A DNA stretch of 64,000 nucleotides from Caballeronia sp. INDeC2 (GCF_023631325.1 NZ_JALQDG010000029.1:18237-82236), one strand, 5' to 3'. Numbered from the stretch's first letter, positions 34,366-44,749 are shown. Numbers and translations: made by a program. The notes: generated from the letters alone by a model not told the origin.

Positions 34366-36291
34366 TCATATTTCGACCCGCGCGCCGAGCTCGATCACGC
34401 GATCGGCCGGTAATCGCAAATAGGCCGCTACGTTGCCCACATTGTGCAGCATGATCGCGAAGAGCCGTTCGCGCCATAACGCCATGCCGGTGCCCGGCGT
34501 CGGCACCACGGTTGCGCGCGACAGGAAATACGAGATCGTCGCGCGATCGAACTTGAGCCCCGACGGGCGGCATTTCTCAAGCGCGGCGGGCAGATCGACT
34601 TCATCCTTGAAGCCGTAGTTCACCGTCACCTGAAAACAGCCGTTGCCGAGCGTCTCCACGCTGACGCGGCGCGACCCGTCGACCCACGGCACCGGCTCGG
34701 TCGTGACCGTCAGGAACACCGTGTGTTCGTGCAGCACGCGGTTATGCATGAGATTGTTCAATAGCGAATGCGGCACGCCTCTGGGATCGTTCGACATGAA
34801 TATCGCGGTGCCCTCCACGCGCGCGGGCGAGCGCGCGATGAGGCTCGTGAGGAAGGGCTTGAGCGGCGTCGCGCCGGCGCGCACGCGGGCCTCCTGGATC
34901 ATCATCTGCGCGCCGCGTCCCCACGTCGCCATGACGGTGAACATCACGAGTCCGATGGCGACGGGGAACCAGCCGCCCTCTCTGATCTTCAGGCAATTCG
35001 CCGAGAAGAACATCGCGTCGATCACGAAGAAGAACGCCGTCGCGAAGACGCACAGCGCCCAGTTGTAGCGCCACGCATAGCGGATCACGAAGAAGGTCAG
35101 CACCGTCGTGATGAGCATCGTGCCGGTGACGGCGATGCCGTATGCGGAGCCGAGCGCCGTCGACGAGCCGAAGCCGAGAACGGCGGCGACCACCGCGAGC
35201 AGCAGCGTCCAGTTGATGCCCGGCACATAGATCTGCCCGATCTCCCGCGCCGACGTGTACACGACGCTCATGCGCGGCAGGAAGCCGAGCTGCATCGCCT
35301 GCTTGGTCATCGAATACGTGCCGGAGATGACGGCCTGCGACGCGATGACCGTCGCGATGGTCGAGAGCACGACCATCGGATAGAGCATCCACGACGGGAA
35401 CAGCCGATAGAACGGATTCTGCAGCGCGCCCGGATCCGCGATCAGCAGCGCGCCTTGACCGAGATAGTTGAGCGCGAGCGCGGGAAAGACGACGGCGAAC
35501 CACGTGAGGCGGATCGGCCGCGAGCCGAAGTGGCCCATGTCGGCATAAAGCGCTTCCGCGCCCGTCAACGAAAGCACGACGGCGCCGAGCGCGACGAAAG
35601 CGAGCCAGCGATGATGCACGCAGAACTCGAGCCCCGCGAGCGGATTGAGCGCGAGGAGAATCTGCGGCGCATCCTTGATGTTCATGACGCCCGACACGGC
35701 CAGTATGGCGAACCACAGCACCATCACCGGCCCGAACACCGCGCCGATGCCCGATGTGCCGTGCTTCTGCATCACGAATAGCGCGATCAGCGCGACGAGC
35801 GTCACGGGCACGACATAGGGCTGCAAGCCCGGCGCGGCCACTTCGAGCCCTTCCACTGCGCTCAGCACGGAAATGGCGGGCGTGATGACGCCATCGCCAT
35901 AGAAGAGCGCCGCGCCCATCACGCCGACGAGCAACAGCACGTGCTTCAGCCGTTTCTTCGATTCGACCGATGACGCCGCGAGCGCGAGCAGCGCCATGAT
36001 GCCGCCCTCGCCGTGATTGTTGGCGCGCAGGATCAGCGTCACGTACTTGAGCGAGACGATGATCGTGAGAGACCAGAAGATCAGCGACACGATGCCGATC
36101 ACGTTCGCGGGCTGCAATGGCAGGCCGGTAGCGGGATCGAACACGGTTTTGAGCGTATAGAGCGGGCTCGTGCCGATGTCGCCATAGACGACGCCGAGCG
36201 CCGCGAGCGAGAGCCCGAGCAACGCCGGATGGCCGTGCGGCTCGGGGGTGTGCTTGCCGTCGGCCGGAATGCCGGGTGCAGTCGATCCCAT
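34366..36291 (-). CDS. kup: Kup potassium uptake protein
   Basis: A 641-residue K+/H+ symporter. The first membrane segments show the family signature LSLAALGVVYGDIGTSPLYTLKTVF, followed by NNHGEGGIMALLALA and DGVITPAISVLSAVEGLEV, each split here. About 12 membrane spans end near residue 440, followed by a cytoplasmic tail of about 200 residues (HSLLNNLMHNRVLHEHTVFLTV). A constitutive low-affinity K+ system. The start MGSTAPGIPADG has AGGGAGGAATC upstream; in-frame codons to 36432 lack homology. Confidence 0.94.
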   Translation of the reverse strand: MGSTAPGIPADGKHTPEPHGHPALLGLSLAALGVVYGDIGTSPLYTLKTVFDPATGLPLQPANVIGIVSLIFWSLTIIVSLKYVTLILRANNHGEGGIMALLALAASSVESKKRLKHVLLLVGVMGAALFYGDGVITPAISVLSAVEGLEVAAPGLQPYVVPVTLVALIALFVMQKHGTSGIGAVFGPVMVLWFAILAVSGVMNIKDAPQILLALNPLAGLEFCVHHRWLAFVALGAVVLSLTGAEALYADMGHFGSRPIRLTWFAVVFPALALNYLGQGALLIADPGALQNPFYRLFPSWMLYPMVVLSTIATVIASQAVISGTYSMTKQAMQLGFLPRMSVVYTSAREIGQIYVPGINWTLLLAVVAAVLGFGSSTALGSAYGIAVTGTMLITTVLTFFVIRYAWRYNWALCVFATAFFFVIDAMFFSANCLKIREGGWFPVAIGLVMFTVMATWGRGAQMMIQEARVRAGATPLKPFLTSLIARSPARVEGTAIFMSNDPRGVPHSLLNNLMHNRVLHEHTVFLTVTTEPVPWVDGSRRVSVETLGNGCFQVTVNYGFKDEVDLPAALEKCRPSGLKFDRATISYFLSRATVVPTPGTGMALWRERLFAIMLHNVGNVAAYLRLPADRVIELGARVEI

Positions 36292-36394
36292 GATTCCTCC
36301 CTGCCTTTTCCGGGCCGCCGCGTGGGACGGCCTATTTGTCAGAGGATGAGCGTCTGCGTTGCCATGTCGATCGAAGTATAGGAACGAAGCGCGC

Positions 36395-37231
36395 TTACGC
36401 GTACTTGATCTGCGCGACCGCGCGCAATTCATCGGCGGTGGCGGTGCCGTAGCCGAAGAACTCCAGATACGCCGGAATCATTTCGAAAAGCATGTCCGTG
36501 CCGACTTGCACGGCGCAGCCCTTGTCCTTCGCCGCGCGCAACAGCGGCGTGTACTCCGATTTCATCACCACTTCGCCGACGAACGTGCCCGGGGCGATGC
36601 GATCGATATCGAAGGGCAACGGGTCCGTTTCCTTCATGCCGAGCGGCGTCGCGTTCACGATCACGTCGAAGCCGGCGGGATCTTTCGTGTCGGTTCTTAC
36701 GACGAGCTTGGGGTAGTGCTCGCGCAAGCGCGACGCGAGCCCTTCGACGGACGCCGTGTTGGTATCGAAGATCGCGAGCTCCGCGACGCCCGCCGCTGCG
36801 AGCGATGCCGCGATCGGCGAGCCGACGCCGCCGCTGCCGAGCACGAGCACGCGCGTGCCCGCGAGCTTGCGGCCCTTGCGCTCGACGCCGCGCACGAAGC
36901 CCGCGCCGTCGAACTGATCGCCGACGAGCGTGCCGTCCGGGCGTTTGAGGATCGCATTGCAGGCCCCGGCGATACGCGCGGTCGGACTGACTTCATCCAT
37001 CAGGCCGACAGTCGTGATCTTGTGCGGCATGGTGACGAGCGCGCCGCGAATGTTCGTCAGCTCGAACACATGCGGCAGGAATGCGACGTAATCCTCGGGT
37101 TTGACGCCCATGGGCACGACGACCGCGTCGATGCCCTGTTTGTCGAACCAGGGGTTGTAGATCATCGGCGCCTTGAACGCTTCGGTCGGGTAGCCGAGGT
37201 GGGCAATCAGAGTGGTCTTGCCGCTGATCAT
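36395..37231 (-). CDS. Shikimate/quinate dehydrogenase family enzyme
   Basis: A 278-residue AroE-like protein. The substrate domain has ALVTMPHKIT with the catalytic Lys and DEVSPTARIAGACNAI. The NADP Rossmann motif is VLVLGSGGVGSPIAASLAAAGV, then IVNATPLGMKETDPLP. The usual shikimate-contact S-x-S near the N terminus is replaced (LIAHLGYPTEAFKAP), which places it with YdiB/aminoshikimate/quinate-type paralogues rather than the housekeeping AroE. No quinate genes adjoin it. Confidence 0.83.
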   Translation of the reverse strand: MISGKTTLIAHLGYPTEAFKAPMIYNPWFDKQGIDAVVVPMGVKPEDYVAFLPHVFELTNIRGALVTMPHKITTVGLMDEVSPTARIAGACNAILKRPDGTLVGDQFDGAGFVRGVERKGRKLAGTRVLVLGSGGVGSPIAASLAAAGVAELAIFDTNTASVEGLASRLREHYPKLVVRTDTKDPAGFDVIVNATPLGMKETDPLPFDIDRIAPGTFVGEVVMKSEYTPLLRAAKDKGCAVQVGTDMLFEMIPAYLEFFGYGTATADELRAVAQIKYA

Positions 37232-37331
37232 GGCAGCTCCTTGAGAGGATGTCGCGCAACGCATGTTTGCGCGCGCCCGTCACCATGATAGTTCGGCTTG
37301 GGTTGCCGCAGTGCGGCATTTGTTCGATGCC

Positions 37332-38066
<735 letters not shown>

Positions 38067-38429
38067 GGGTTTGGATCTGGCCGGAGGTTGTTTGTTTGCT
38101 TGGGCTTCCGTGAGCTCCTGAGTTCTTATCGGTCTATTTGCTCTGCCCTGTGCGGCGCGGCGGTATTCGTTCTTCGTTGGTTTCCCTTGCAGACCCAGCG
38201 GCAGCGCGTCGCGCTGTGCCGAAGCTATTTCGTGCTGAACCAAGTCGGTATGACTTTTAGCTAGTCAGAGCGTGCGCGATCCAAGCCCGGTAAGTTGCGT
38301 GTGACCGCGGGCGCTTCGAGCGGATATCTTTGGCTACTTTCTGTGCGCTAGCCAAAGAAAGTGACTGCCGCCCCGCACAGGGGCAGTACTAAAACCACCA
38401 AGAAACCGGGATCCGGCGATGCAAAAACA
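38067..38429. repeat. Intergenic region with imperfect repeat copies
   Basis: Two short repeated elements lie in this 363-bp gap. One (about 38115-38150) contains TTCTTATCGGTCTATTTG then TCTGCCC. The other (about 38330-38400) contains CTAGCCAAAGAAAGTGACTG then GCCCCGCACAGGGGCAGT, the latter forming a small hairpin (GCCCC/GGGGC). Related sequence lies at 41300-41370 between livH and livK. Similar elements are scattered between genes in Burkholderia genomes, as far as I know; their role is not established. Confidence 0.55.
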
Positions 38430-40373
38430 TCAAGCAACCTGGGCAGCCTGCCCACCCAAATAAGCCTCGATAACCTTCTCATTAGCCTGAATCTCCGAAG
38501 GCTTCCCTTCGGCAATTTTCTGCCCGAAATCCAGCACGGAAACCGTATCGCAAACACTCATGACCACATCCATATGATGCTCGATCAACACAAGCGTAAT
38601 CCCGTGATTGCGCACCTTGCGAATGATCGCGACCAGCTCGCGAATATCCGGTGCCGTCAACCCCGCCGCGGGTTCATCGAGCAAAAGCAATTGCGGATCG
38701 AGCGCCAGAGCACGAGCAATTTCCAGCAGGCGCTGCTTGCCGTAAGGAAGATTGCGCGCTTCCTCCGCCGCAACATTTTCCAGCCCGACAAAGCGCAGCA
38801 TATTGAACGCCCGCTCACGCGCCGCACGTTCCTCACGCCGGTAGCGCGGACTCATCACGCCGACATCCGCGAAGTTCGACCTGAACGTGTGATGCAAGCC
38901 GACCAGCACATTCTCCAGCGCCGTCATCTCGCCAAAGAGCTGCACGTTCTGAAACGTCCGCGCAATGCCCGACAGCGCAATTTTCGACGACGTCCTTCCC
39001 GCCAGCGATTGCCCTTCGTATTCGATCGCACCCGACGTCGGCACATAGATGCCGGTCAGCACGTTCATCATCGTGCTCTTGCCCGAGCCGTTCGGCCCGA
39101 TCAAGCCGTGAATCGTGCCGCGCTTCACCGTCAGGTTCACGTCGTTCAACGCCTTCAGGCCGCTGAACTGCATCAGCACGCCGCGCACATCGAGGATCGT
39201 GTCCGTGCCTTGCGTCGCGACTGCCGCCACCGCATCGTCCTCGCGCGTATCGTTCGCGAGCGCATCGGTATCGACCTTCGTCACACGCACTCGGCCGAGA
39301 TTCAGCGTCTTGCGCACGAAGCCGACGATGCCGTCCTGCAAGTAATACACGACGAGCAAAATCATCAGACCGAAGATGGTGAGGCGCCAGTCGGTGAGCG
39401 CTTCGATCCAGAAGGAAAACACGGCAAGACCCGCCGTGCCGATGATCGGCACCGCCACGCGCTGCGGCGTCGTGGTCTTGCGCGCGAGCGCGAGCACCGC
39501 ACCCGCGACGACGACCACCGCCAGCGCCGTCGCGACGACGCGAAAGTTCGCGATATCGTCGAGCAGCTTCGGCAACATGACGATGACCGTCGAGCCGATG
39601 ATTGCGCCTGTGCGCGTCTTGCGTCCGCCCATGATGATCGCGAGCAGGAACAGGATCGTCAGCTCGAAGTTATACGTGTTCGGCGAAATGTACTGCTCGG
39701 AGTACGAGTACAGACATCCGGCGAGTCCCGCGAAGCCCGCGCTGATCACGAACGCATACACCTTGTAGCGATACACCGACACGCCCATGCAATCCGATGC
39801 TATCGGGCTATCGCGCAAGGCCTCGAACGCGCGCCCGAGATGCGACTTCAGCACCCGATGCACGACGATCAGCGACACGACCAGCAACGCCGCGACGAGC
39901 CAGTAATACTGCACCTCGTCGAGCCGATGACCCGCGAACGTCGGCTTCGGGATCTTGAGGCCCATCGGTCCGTTCGTCAGAAAATCCATCTCGTTGATGA
40001 GGATCTGGATGATCGTGCCGAACGCGAGCGTCACCATCGCGAGATACGGGCCGGACACGCGCAGCGCGGGCAAGGCGAGGATCGCGCCGAAGCCGGCCGT
40101 CACCAGGATCGAAAGCGGAGCCGTCACATAGAACGGCATGCCGAGCTTCATGAAGAGCACGCCCGCCGTGTACGCGCCCACGCCGAAGAGACCCGCATGA
40201 CCGAGCGATACCTGGCCCGTATAACCCACCACGATATCGAGCCCGAACAAAAGGATCGCGTAAATCATGATGGTTTCGACGAGGTGGATGTAGTACGGGT
40301 TGCCCGACACCACCGGAAATATCGCGATCGTGGCAAGTCCCACGAGCGCCGCAATCCAGTTCTTTGCTTTCAT
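38430..40373 (-). CDS. LivM-LivG fusion: importer permease plus ATPase
   Basis: A 647-residue fusion. Residues 1-310 are a LivM-type permease (VGYTGQVSLGHAGLFGVGAYTAG and GRAFEALRDSPIASDCMGVSVYRYK, both in pieces, are diagnostic). A linker with two further hydrophobic segments spans about 310-390. Residues 395-647 are a LivG-type ATPase with Walker A GPNGSGKSTMM, signature LPYGKQRLLEIARALA and Walker B LLLLDEPAAGL. Fusing these subunits fixes one NBD to one TMD; LivH and LivF provide the other pair. It lies 10 bp downstream of livH. Confidence 0.92.
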   Translation of the reverse strand: MKAKNWIAALVGLATIAIFPVVSGNPYYIHLVETIMIYAILLFGLDIVVGYTGQVSLGHAGLFGVGAYTAGVLFMKLGMPFYVTAPLSILVTAGFGAILALPALRVSGPYLAMVTLAFGTIIQILINEMDFLTNGPMGLKIPKPTFAGHRLDEVQYYWLVAALLVVSLIVVHRVLKSHLGRAFEALRDSPIASDCMGVSVYRYKVYAFVISAGFAGLAGCLYSYSEQYISPNTYNFELTILFLLAIIMGGRKTRTGAIIGSTVIVMLPKLLDDIANFRVVATALAVVVVAGAVLALARKTTTPQRVAVPIIGTAGLAVFSFWIEALTDWRLTIFGLMILLVVYYLQDGIVGFVRKTLNLGRVRVTKVDTDALANDTREDDAVAAVATQGTDTILDVRGVLMQFSGLKALNDVNLTVKRGTIHGLIGPNGSGKSTMMNVLTGIYVPTSGAIEYEGQSLAGRTSSKIALSGIARTFQNVQLFGEMTALENVLVGLHHTFRSNFADVGVMSPRYRREERAARERAFNMLRFVGLENVAAEEARNLPYGKQRLLEIARALALDPQLLLLDEPAAGLTAPDIRELVAIIRKVRNHGITLVLIEHHMDVVMSVCDTVSVLDFGQKIAEGKPSEIQANEKVIEAYLGGQAAQVA

Positions 40374-40383
40374 CGTCGCCGCC

Positions 40384-41256
40384 TCAGACTTTCTTGATCG
40401 CCATCTTGCCGAAGAGACCGGCGGGCTTGACCGCGAGCACGATCAACAGCAGCACGAGTCCCGGCACGTCCTTGTAGCCGGTGGAAATGTAGAAGCCGGT
40501 CGTGGTCTCCGCGATGCCGAGAATCATCCCGCCGACGATGATGCCCATGCCGCTCGACAAGCCGCCGATGATCGCCACGGCGAAGGCCTTGAGGCCGAGC
40601 ACCGCGCCCATCGTCGCACCCGTCAATGTAAGCGGCGCGATCAAAACCCCTGCAAATGCAGCGGTCAACGATGAAAGCGCATACGAGAAAGTGATGACGA
40701 GACCCGTGTTGATGCCCATGAGCGAGGCCGCATCGCGATCGTTCGCGGTCGCGACGACGGCCTTGCCGAAGATCGTCTTGCGGTTGAAGAACTCGACCGC
40801 GAGCATCATCACGAGCGCGCCGCCGACGACGAGCAGTTCCATAGGCAACACGTTCGCGCCGAACACCTTGAGCGGCGCTTCGGGCAGCGGCGACGGAAAG
40901 CGCAGATCGTCGCGGCCCCACACGTTTTCCGCGACGTTCTTGAAGATGATGCCGAGCGCGATCGTCGACATGATCCAGCCGAATTCGGACTTGATCTTGA
41001 TGGCGGGCCGCACGCCGATGCGCTCCACGAACGCGCCCTGCACGAGGCCGAAGAGGCAAACGAGTGGAATCATCAGCCAGTAGTTGACGCCCACCGAGAC
41101 GAGCGTGAGGCCGACGAGCGCGCCGAGCATCAGCGCATCGCCCTGGCCGAAATTCAACGTGCCGGATGTGGCGAACGTGAGTTGGTAGCCGAAGGCGATC
41201 ACGGCGTAGATCATGCCTAGGGCTATGCCGCTGTAAATGAGTTGGAGCAGGATCAT
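40384..41256 (-). CDS. livH: LivH-type permease
   Basis: A 290-residue membrane permease of the HAAT importer family. It begins LLQLIYSGIALGMIYAVIAFGYQLTF and has the cytoplasmic loop AVVATANDRDAASLMGINTGLVI with the ATPase-coupling segment, in pieces. Eight or so hydrophobic helices are visible. It partners the LivM-LivG fusion directly downstream. livK lies upstream in the same direction after a repeat-containing gap. Confidence 0.92.
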   Translation of the reverse strand: MILLQLIYSGIALGMIYAVIAFGYQLTFATSGTLNFGQGDALMLGALVGLTLVSVGVNYWLMIPLVCLFGLVQGAFVERIGVRPAIKIKSEFGWIMSTIALGIIFKNVAENVWGRDDLRFPSPLPEAPLKVFGANVLPMELLVVGGALVMMLAVEFFNRKTIFGKAVVATANDRDAASLMGINTGLVITFSYALSSLTAAFAGVLIAPLTLTGATMGAVLGLKAFAVAIIGGLSSGMGIIVGGMILGIAETTTGFYISTGYKDVPGLVLLLIVLAVKPAGLFGKMAIKKV

Positions 41257-41419
41257 CGGGGGTTTTATGGGCGGTTCGGTTTCGGTGCGCTTATGCTTCT
41301 GTGGAAGCCTGATTTTCTTAGTGGTCTATTTGATCTGCCCCGCACGGGGGCAGTGCTATAAACCGACACCATTACGGGATCCGCCCAAAGCAAAAACAGG
41401 CCCCATCAAAAAGGCAAGG
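41257..41419. repeat. Repeat copy between livH and livK
   Basis: CTTAGTGGTCTATTTG followed by TCTGCCCCGCACGGGGGCAGT resembles the copies at 38115-38150 and 38360-38390. The GCCCC...GGGGC part can form a small hairpin between livK and livH and might lower downstream expression relative to the binding protein. That role is inference. Confidence 0.5.
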
Positions 41420-42637
41420 TCAGTTAGAAGCAGTAGTAGCCTGCTTGCTACGCAAAGTCCCGCCGCCTTTCTTGTCGGCGTCATACGCATAGACCACACG
41501 TCCGCTCTTCACTTCGCCGATCACCGGCACGTTCGGCGAGATCGCTTCGTGATCGCCCTTGGCGAAGGGCTTGTCATACACCATCACGACGCCTTCGACC
41601 TTCGTGTTCAGGCTCTCGAGCGCTTCCTTGACCTTCGGGCCATCCGTCGTGCCGGCCTGCTTGATCGCCGCCGCGAGCAGATACACCGAGTCATAACCTT
41701 GCGCCGCCGACACCGGCGAATCGATGCGATCGTTCTTCGGCTTGAACTCCTTCAGGTACGCATCGATGAAAGCCTTGCGCTTGGGCGTATTCGCTTCCTG
41801 AATGAAGGTCTGCGGCATGCGCGCGCCTTCGCCGTTCGCGCCGGCATTGTCGATATAGTTCGCCATCGAAAGCGTCCAGCTGCCGATCAACGGCACCTTC
41901 CAGCCCAGCTTCGCCATGCCGTTTGCGATCTGCGCAAGCTCAGGCCCGATGCCGTAAGTCAGCACGGCTTGCGCGCCCGCTTCCTTCGCCTTGAGCAACT
42001 GGGCCGTCATGTCGACGTCCTTGATGTTGAACTTTTCGACGGCCACGGGCTTCACGCCCTTCGCGGCCAGCGCCTTCTCCAGATCTTCGCGGCCGAGCTG
42101 GCCGTAGTTGGTCGAATCGGCGAGAATCGCGACCTTTTTGAAACCGCGCTTCGTCACCGCTTCCTCGACGATCATCGGCGCCTGGATGCGGTCGGCGGCC
42201 GCGTTGCGGAACACGTAGTTATCGGGCTGATCGTCGAATTGCTTCGTCACCACCGTGCCGGTCGCGACGTTGTTGAAGACGGGAATCTTCGCTTCCTGGA
42301 AGAAGCGCTGCGACGCGAGCGCGACACCCGTGTTGATATAGCCGACGACCGCGACGACCTTCTCCTTGTTGATGAGCTCCTGCGCGATCTGCACGCCGCG
42401 CTCGTTCTTCGCTTCGTCATCGCGTTCGACGAGCACGATCTGACGGCCCAGCACGCCGCCCGACTTGTTGATCTCCGCGGTCGCGAGACGCACGCCGTCG
42501 CGCATGCTGACACCCATGGAAGACGATCCACCCGTGAACGGCCCATCGACGCCGATCTTGATCGGGTCGGCCGCGTGCGCCAACGAGAAAACGCCGAACG
42601 CGAGCGTGCTCGCGATGAGCTTCATCTTCATACCCAT
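41420..42637 (-). CDS. livK: Branched-chain amino acid-type periplasmic binding protein
   Basis: A 405-residue periplasmic binding protein (type I fold). The signal peptide is MGMKMKLIASTLAFGVFSLAHA (residues 1-22). Family segments are IKIGVDGPFTGGSSSMG, VLGRQIVLVERDDEAKNERGVQ and AILADSTNYGQLGREDLEKALA, each in pieces. It belongs to the Liv/amide-urea group and feeds the LivH/LivMG/LivF importer downstream. Real ligands of this group range from leucine to aromatic acids; the sequence does not settle it. Confidence 0.9.
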   Translation of the reverse strand: MGMKMKLIASTLAFGVFSLAHAADPIKIGVDGPFTGGSSSMGVSMRDGVRLATAEINKSGGVLGRQIVLVERDDEAKNERGVQIAQELINKEKVVAVVGYINTGVALASQRFFQEAKIPVFNNVATGTVVTKQFDDQPDNYVFRNAAADRIQAPMIVEEAVTKRGFKKVAILADSTNYGQLGREDLEKALAAKGVKPVAVEKFNIKDVDMTAQLLKAKEAGAQAVLTYGIGPELAQIANGMAKLGWKVPLIGSWTLSMANYIDNAGANGEGARMPQTFIQEANTPKRKAFIDAYLKEFKPKNDRIDSPVSAAQGYDSVYLLAAAIKQAGTTDGPKVKEALESLNTKVEGVVMVYDKPFAKGDHEAISPNVPVIGEVKSGRVVYAYDADKKGGGTLRSKQATTASN

Positions 42638-43040
42638 GTGTGTCTCCGTCGCCTGATCCGTCTATTTGAAAGTCCCATGCAACGCGGGATGTGCCTTAAG
42701 TGCTTTTTAAATGCATCGCGCGTTATCGATTACATAGGCTGTGAGCGAGTTTAGAAAAATGTAAGGATATGACCATATTCGGACATACCCGAAGAGCACG
42801 AGCGTTAGCCCACACCTGACGCATCGTAAGTGTGCAGAGCGCGGAACAAGCGTGAAAACAGCACTGGGAAGACGGGAGTTGGACAGCATGCCGAAGCGTT
42901 TTTAAAGCTGCGAGTAAGGGAAGAGACAGCGGGTATACGCGTAAAGCAGCGAATAAAAAAACGCGCGGCTCCCCGGAGGATCGCCGCGCGCAACCTTGCG
43001 CACTCTCAGGTTCTTTCAGCAAATTTCTCCGTGCACCTCT
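42638..43040. other. Gap between livK and the anti-sigma gene
   Basis: No gene is supported. It must hold the livK promoter on its left side. Its right part holds the minus-strand terminator (42955-42990) of the sigma/anti-sigma operon. Small open frames here lack recognisable sequence. Confidence 0.5.
42955..42990 (-). terminator. Terminator of the ECF sigma/anti-sigma operon
   Basis: CGCGCGGC and GCCGCGCG form an 8-bp stem around a 13-nt loop, followed on the minus strand by a run of seven T residues. It lies 51 bp after the anti-sigma stop codon. Confidence 0.82.
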
Positions 43041-43793
43041 TTAGCGCGGCGCGCCGGTTTCGATCGCGTGAGCGAACTGACGCAGCACCGCGCCCGATGC
43101 ATCGGTGACGGCCCAGAACGTCATGCCGTCGTGGTTCCAGCGCGCGAGTGCGTAGCCATCGTCGGACTGCGTGACGACCGGCGAGAACTCCTTGTCGTTG
43201 GCATCGCTCTTCATATCGCCCTTCACGTCGCCCTTGCGCTGGGGAAACACGTACACGTCGATCGGATGCTTCAGGTAGCGATACACGACGACCGCCACCG
43301 GCCGATGATCGATGTAATCCAGCCGCCCGCCGACGAGCGCGAAGCCCGGTCCCGCCGGATCGATTACCGGCGGCGCATAGTCGATGCGGCCGTTGAACCA
43401 GGGCTTCACCGTGTGCTTGTCGCTGGAAAGCACGTCGATCGGACGGTCCGACATCAACGCGCGCACATGGCTCGACACGATCTCCTGCGCGATGGGCGAC
43501 GTGCCCGTCACGCCGGTCATCAGCGGCACTGCCTGGAACCACAGCATCGTGCCGAGCACGAGCGCGGAAAGCGTCGCGCCCGCGAACGCGCCGCCGAAGA
43601 ACGGCCACAGCGCGGCGAACGGGTTGCTCCAACCGCGTTTCGCGGGGCGCGCCGGCGCGCGCATGCGGGCGTCGCGTTCGGCTTCCTCCCGCACGCGCGC
43701 GAGCACTTGCGCCCGCAAATGCACGGGTGCGCGCTGATAGAGCGAACCATCGGTGAGCCTCGTATCGAGCGAGGCGGTGTCGTTATTTTCCAT
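43041..43793 (-). CDS. Membrane-anchored anti-sigma factor
   Basis: A 250-residue protein with an N-terminal cytoplasmic segment (TRLTDGSLYQRAPVHLRAQVLARVREEAE), one membrane helix near residues 76-98 (FFGGAFAGATLSALVLGTMLWF) and an external domain with YRYLKHPIDVYVFP and GYALARWNHDGMTFWAVTD. It overlaps the sigma gene by 11 bp. This is the usual arrangement for a transmembrane anti-sigma factor holding its cognate ECF sigma. The external domain would receive the signal, which is unknown. The ATG (MENNDTAS) is chosen because GAGGAGTCGGGAA precedes it. Confidence 0.82.
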   Translation of the reverse strand: MENNDTASLDTRLTDGSLYQRAPVHLRAQVLARVREEAERDARMRAPARPAKRGWSNPFAALWPFFGGAFAGATLSALVLGTMLWFQAVPLMTGVTGTSPIAQEIVSSHVRALMSDRPIDVLSSDKHTVKPWFNGRIDYAPPVIDPAGPGFALVGGRLDYIDHRPVAVVVYRYLKHPIDVYVFPQRKGDVKGDMKSDANDKEFSPVVTQSDDGYALARWNHDGMTFWAVTDASGAVLRQFAHAIETGAPR

Positions 43794-44454
43794 TTCCCGA
43801 CTCCTCTGCATGTCCCGGTCCCGCACGGCGCACGAGGCGCACGCTCGGCTTGTCCTGCCCGCCCTGCGCCGCGCGCACCGCCCCCGCCAGCATCTTGCGG
43901 CCGCGCGCGAGCCGGGACATCACCGTGCCGATCGGCACGCCTGTCACGGATGCGACTTCCTTGTAGCTCATGTCTTCCAGCTCACGTAACACCAGCACCT
44001 CGCGAAACGCGATCGGCAGCGCCTCCAGCGCGCGATGCACCAGATGCACTTCGTCGCGGCGCACGGCGAGCGTCTCCGGGTCGGCCGCGCCTTCCTCCGA
44101 CCAGCCCGGCAACGCTTCGTCGCCGCCCAGTTCCTCGTCGTAGGGCGTCGCGTCCGCGAGTTGCACGCGCCGCCGCCATTCCGTGAACCACGTATTGCGC
44201 ACGATCGCGAGCAGCCATGCCCGCGCGTTCGCTTCCTCGCCGCCCTCGAATCCGCCGAAAAAACGGAACGCGCGCAGATAAGCTTCCTGCACGACATCGT
44301 CGGCGTCGCTCGCACTGCCCGACAGCCAGCGCGCGAGGTTGTACGCGGCGTCCAGGTGCGGCATCACCGTCGCCTCGAAGCGCGCGTGCAGCGCCTGCGC
44401 GCCCGCCTGGCCGGGGCGCCCGGACTTGTCTTCTTTCGACCGGCTTGGCCACAT
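43783..44454 (-). CDS. ECF RNA polymerase sigma factor
   Basis: A 223-residue extracytoplasmic-function sigma factor. Region 2 is visible as YNLARWLSGSASDADDVVQEAYLRAFRFF and AWLLAIVRNTWFTEWRR. Region 4 is LEALPIAFREVLVLRELEDMSYKEVASVTGVPIGTVMSRLARGR, here in pieces. It forms an operon with its membrane anti-sigma. It is divergent from the metallophosphoesterase-cupredoxin pair, which is its probable regulon. The start MWPSRSKED is preceded by AAAGGAGACC; a longer frame to 44493 has no support. Confidence 0.9.
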   Translation of the reverse strand: MWPSRSKEDKSGRPGQAGAQALHARFEATVMPHLDAAYNLARWLSGSASDADDVVQEAYLRAFRFFGGFEGGEEANARAWLLAIVRNTWFTEWRRRVQLADATPYDEELGGDEALPGWSEEGAADPETLAVRRDEVHLVHRALEALPIAFREVLVLRELEDMSYKEVASVTGVPIGTVMSRLARGRKMLAGAVRAAQGGQDKPSVRLVRRAGPGHAEESGNGK

Positions 44455-44749
44455 CGCGCGGGTCTCCTTTGCACGACCACGTTCGGAAAACATCTTTCGG
44501 GCGCGCTTTTTCGCGCCGTCCCTTCCGTTACTCGCTGCGCGGGCCCTTTATTCCCGTTTGCCGCCGCGACTCGAAAAAATATAGCGGGAATATCCCGCCG
44601 CCTTCTCCGGTTCGATGGACGGATGCCCAAGCGGCCTCGCTCGACCGAGCGGACGTCGCCGGCCTCGCGCCCATGCATCGAGCCGCCGTGGGCGCGATTC
44701 TGCCGATTCGAACGACGAGAACGCGGCCGCCATCGTTGGAGGAACCATC
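44455..44749. promoter_or_regulatory. Divergent promoter region with paired CGGGAATA motifs
   Basis: The stretch contains CGGGAATA in both orientations: on the plus strand at 44586-44593 within the inverted repeat GCGGGA-ATA-TCCCGC (44584-44598), and on the minus strand within CGGGAATAAAGGG near 44546-44558. GGCGCG...CGCGCC near 44500-44517 forms another hairpin. Paired motifs facing the sigma operon and the phosphoesterase operon would suit -35 elements of an autoregulating ECF sigma factor; this is inference. Confidence 0.4.

Noticed and set aside
41390..41420. Candidate terminator after livK
   Set aside because: No stem with a following T-run could be built from the sequence.
41237..42754. 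505-codon plus-strand frame opposite livK
   Set aside because: Shadow of the binding-protein gene with its signal peptide and family motifs; this frame begins inside a repeat region.
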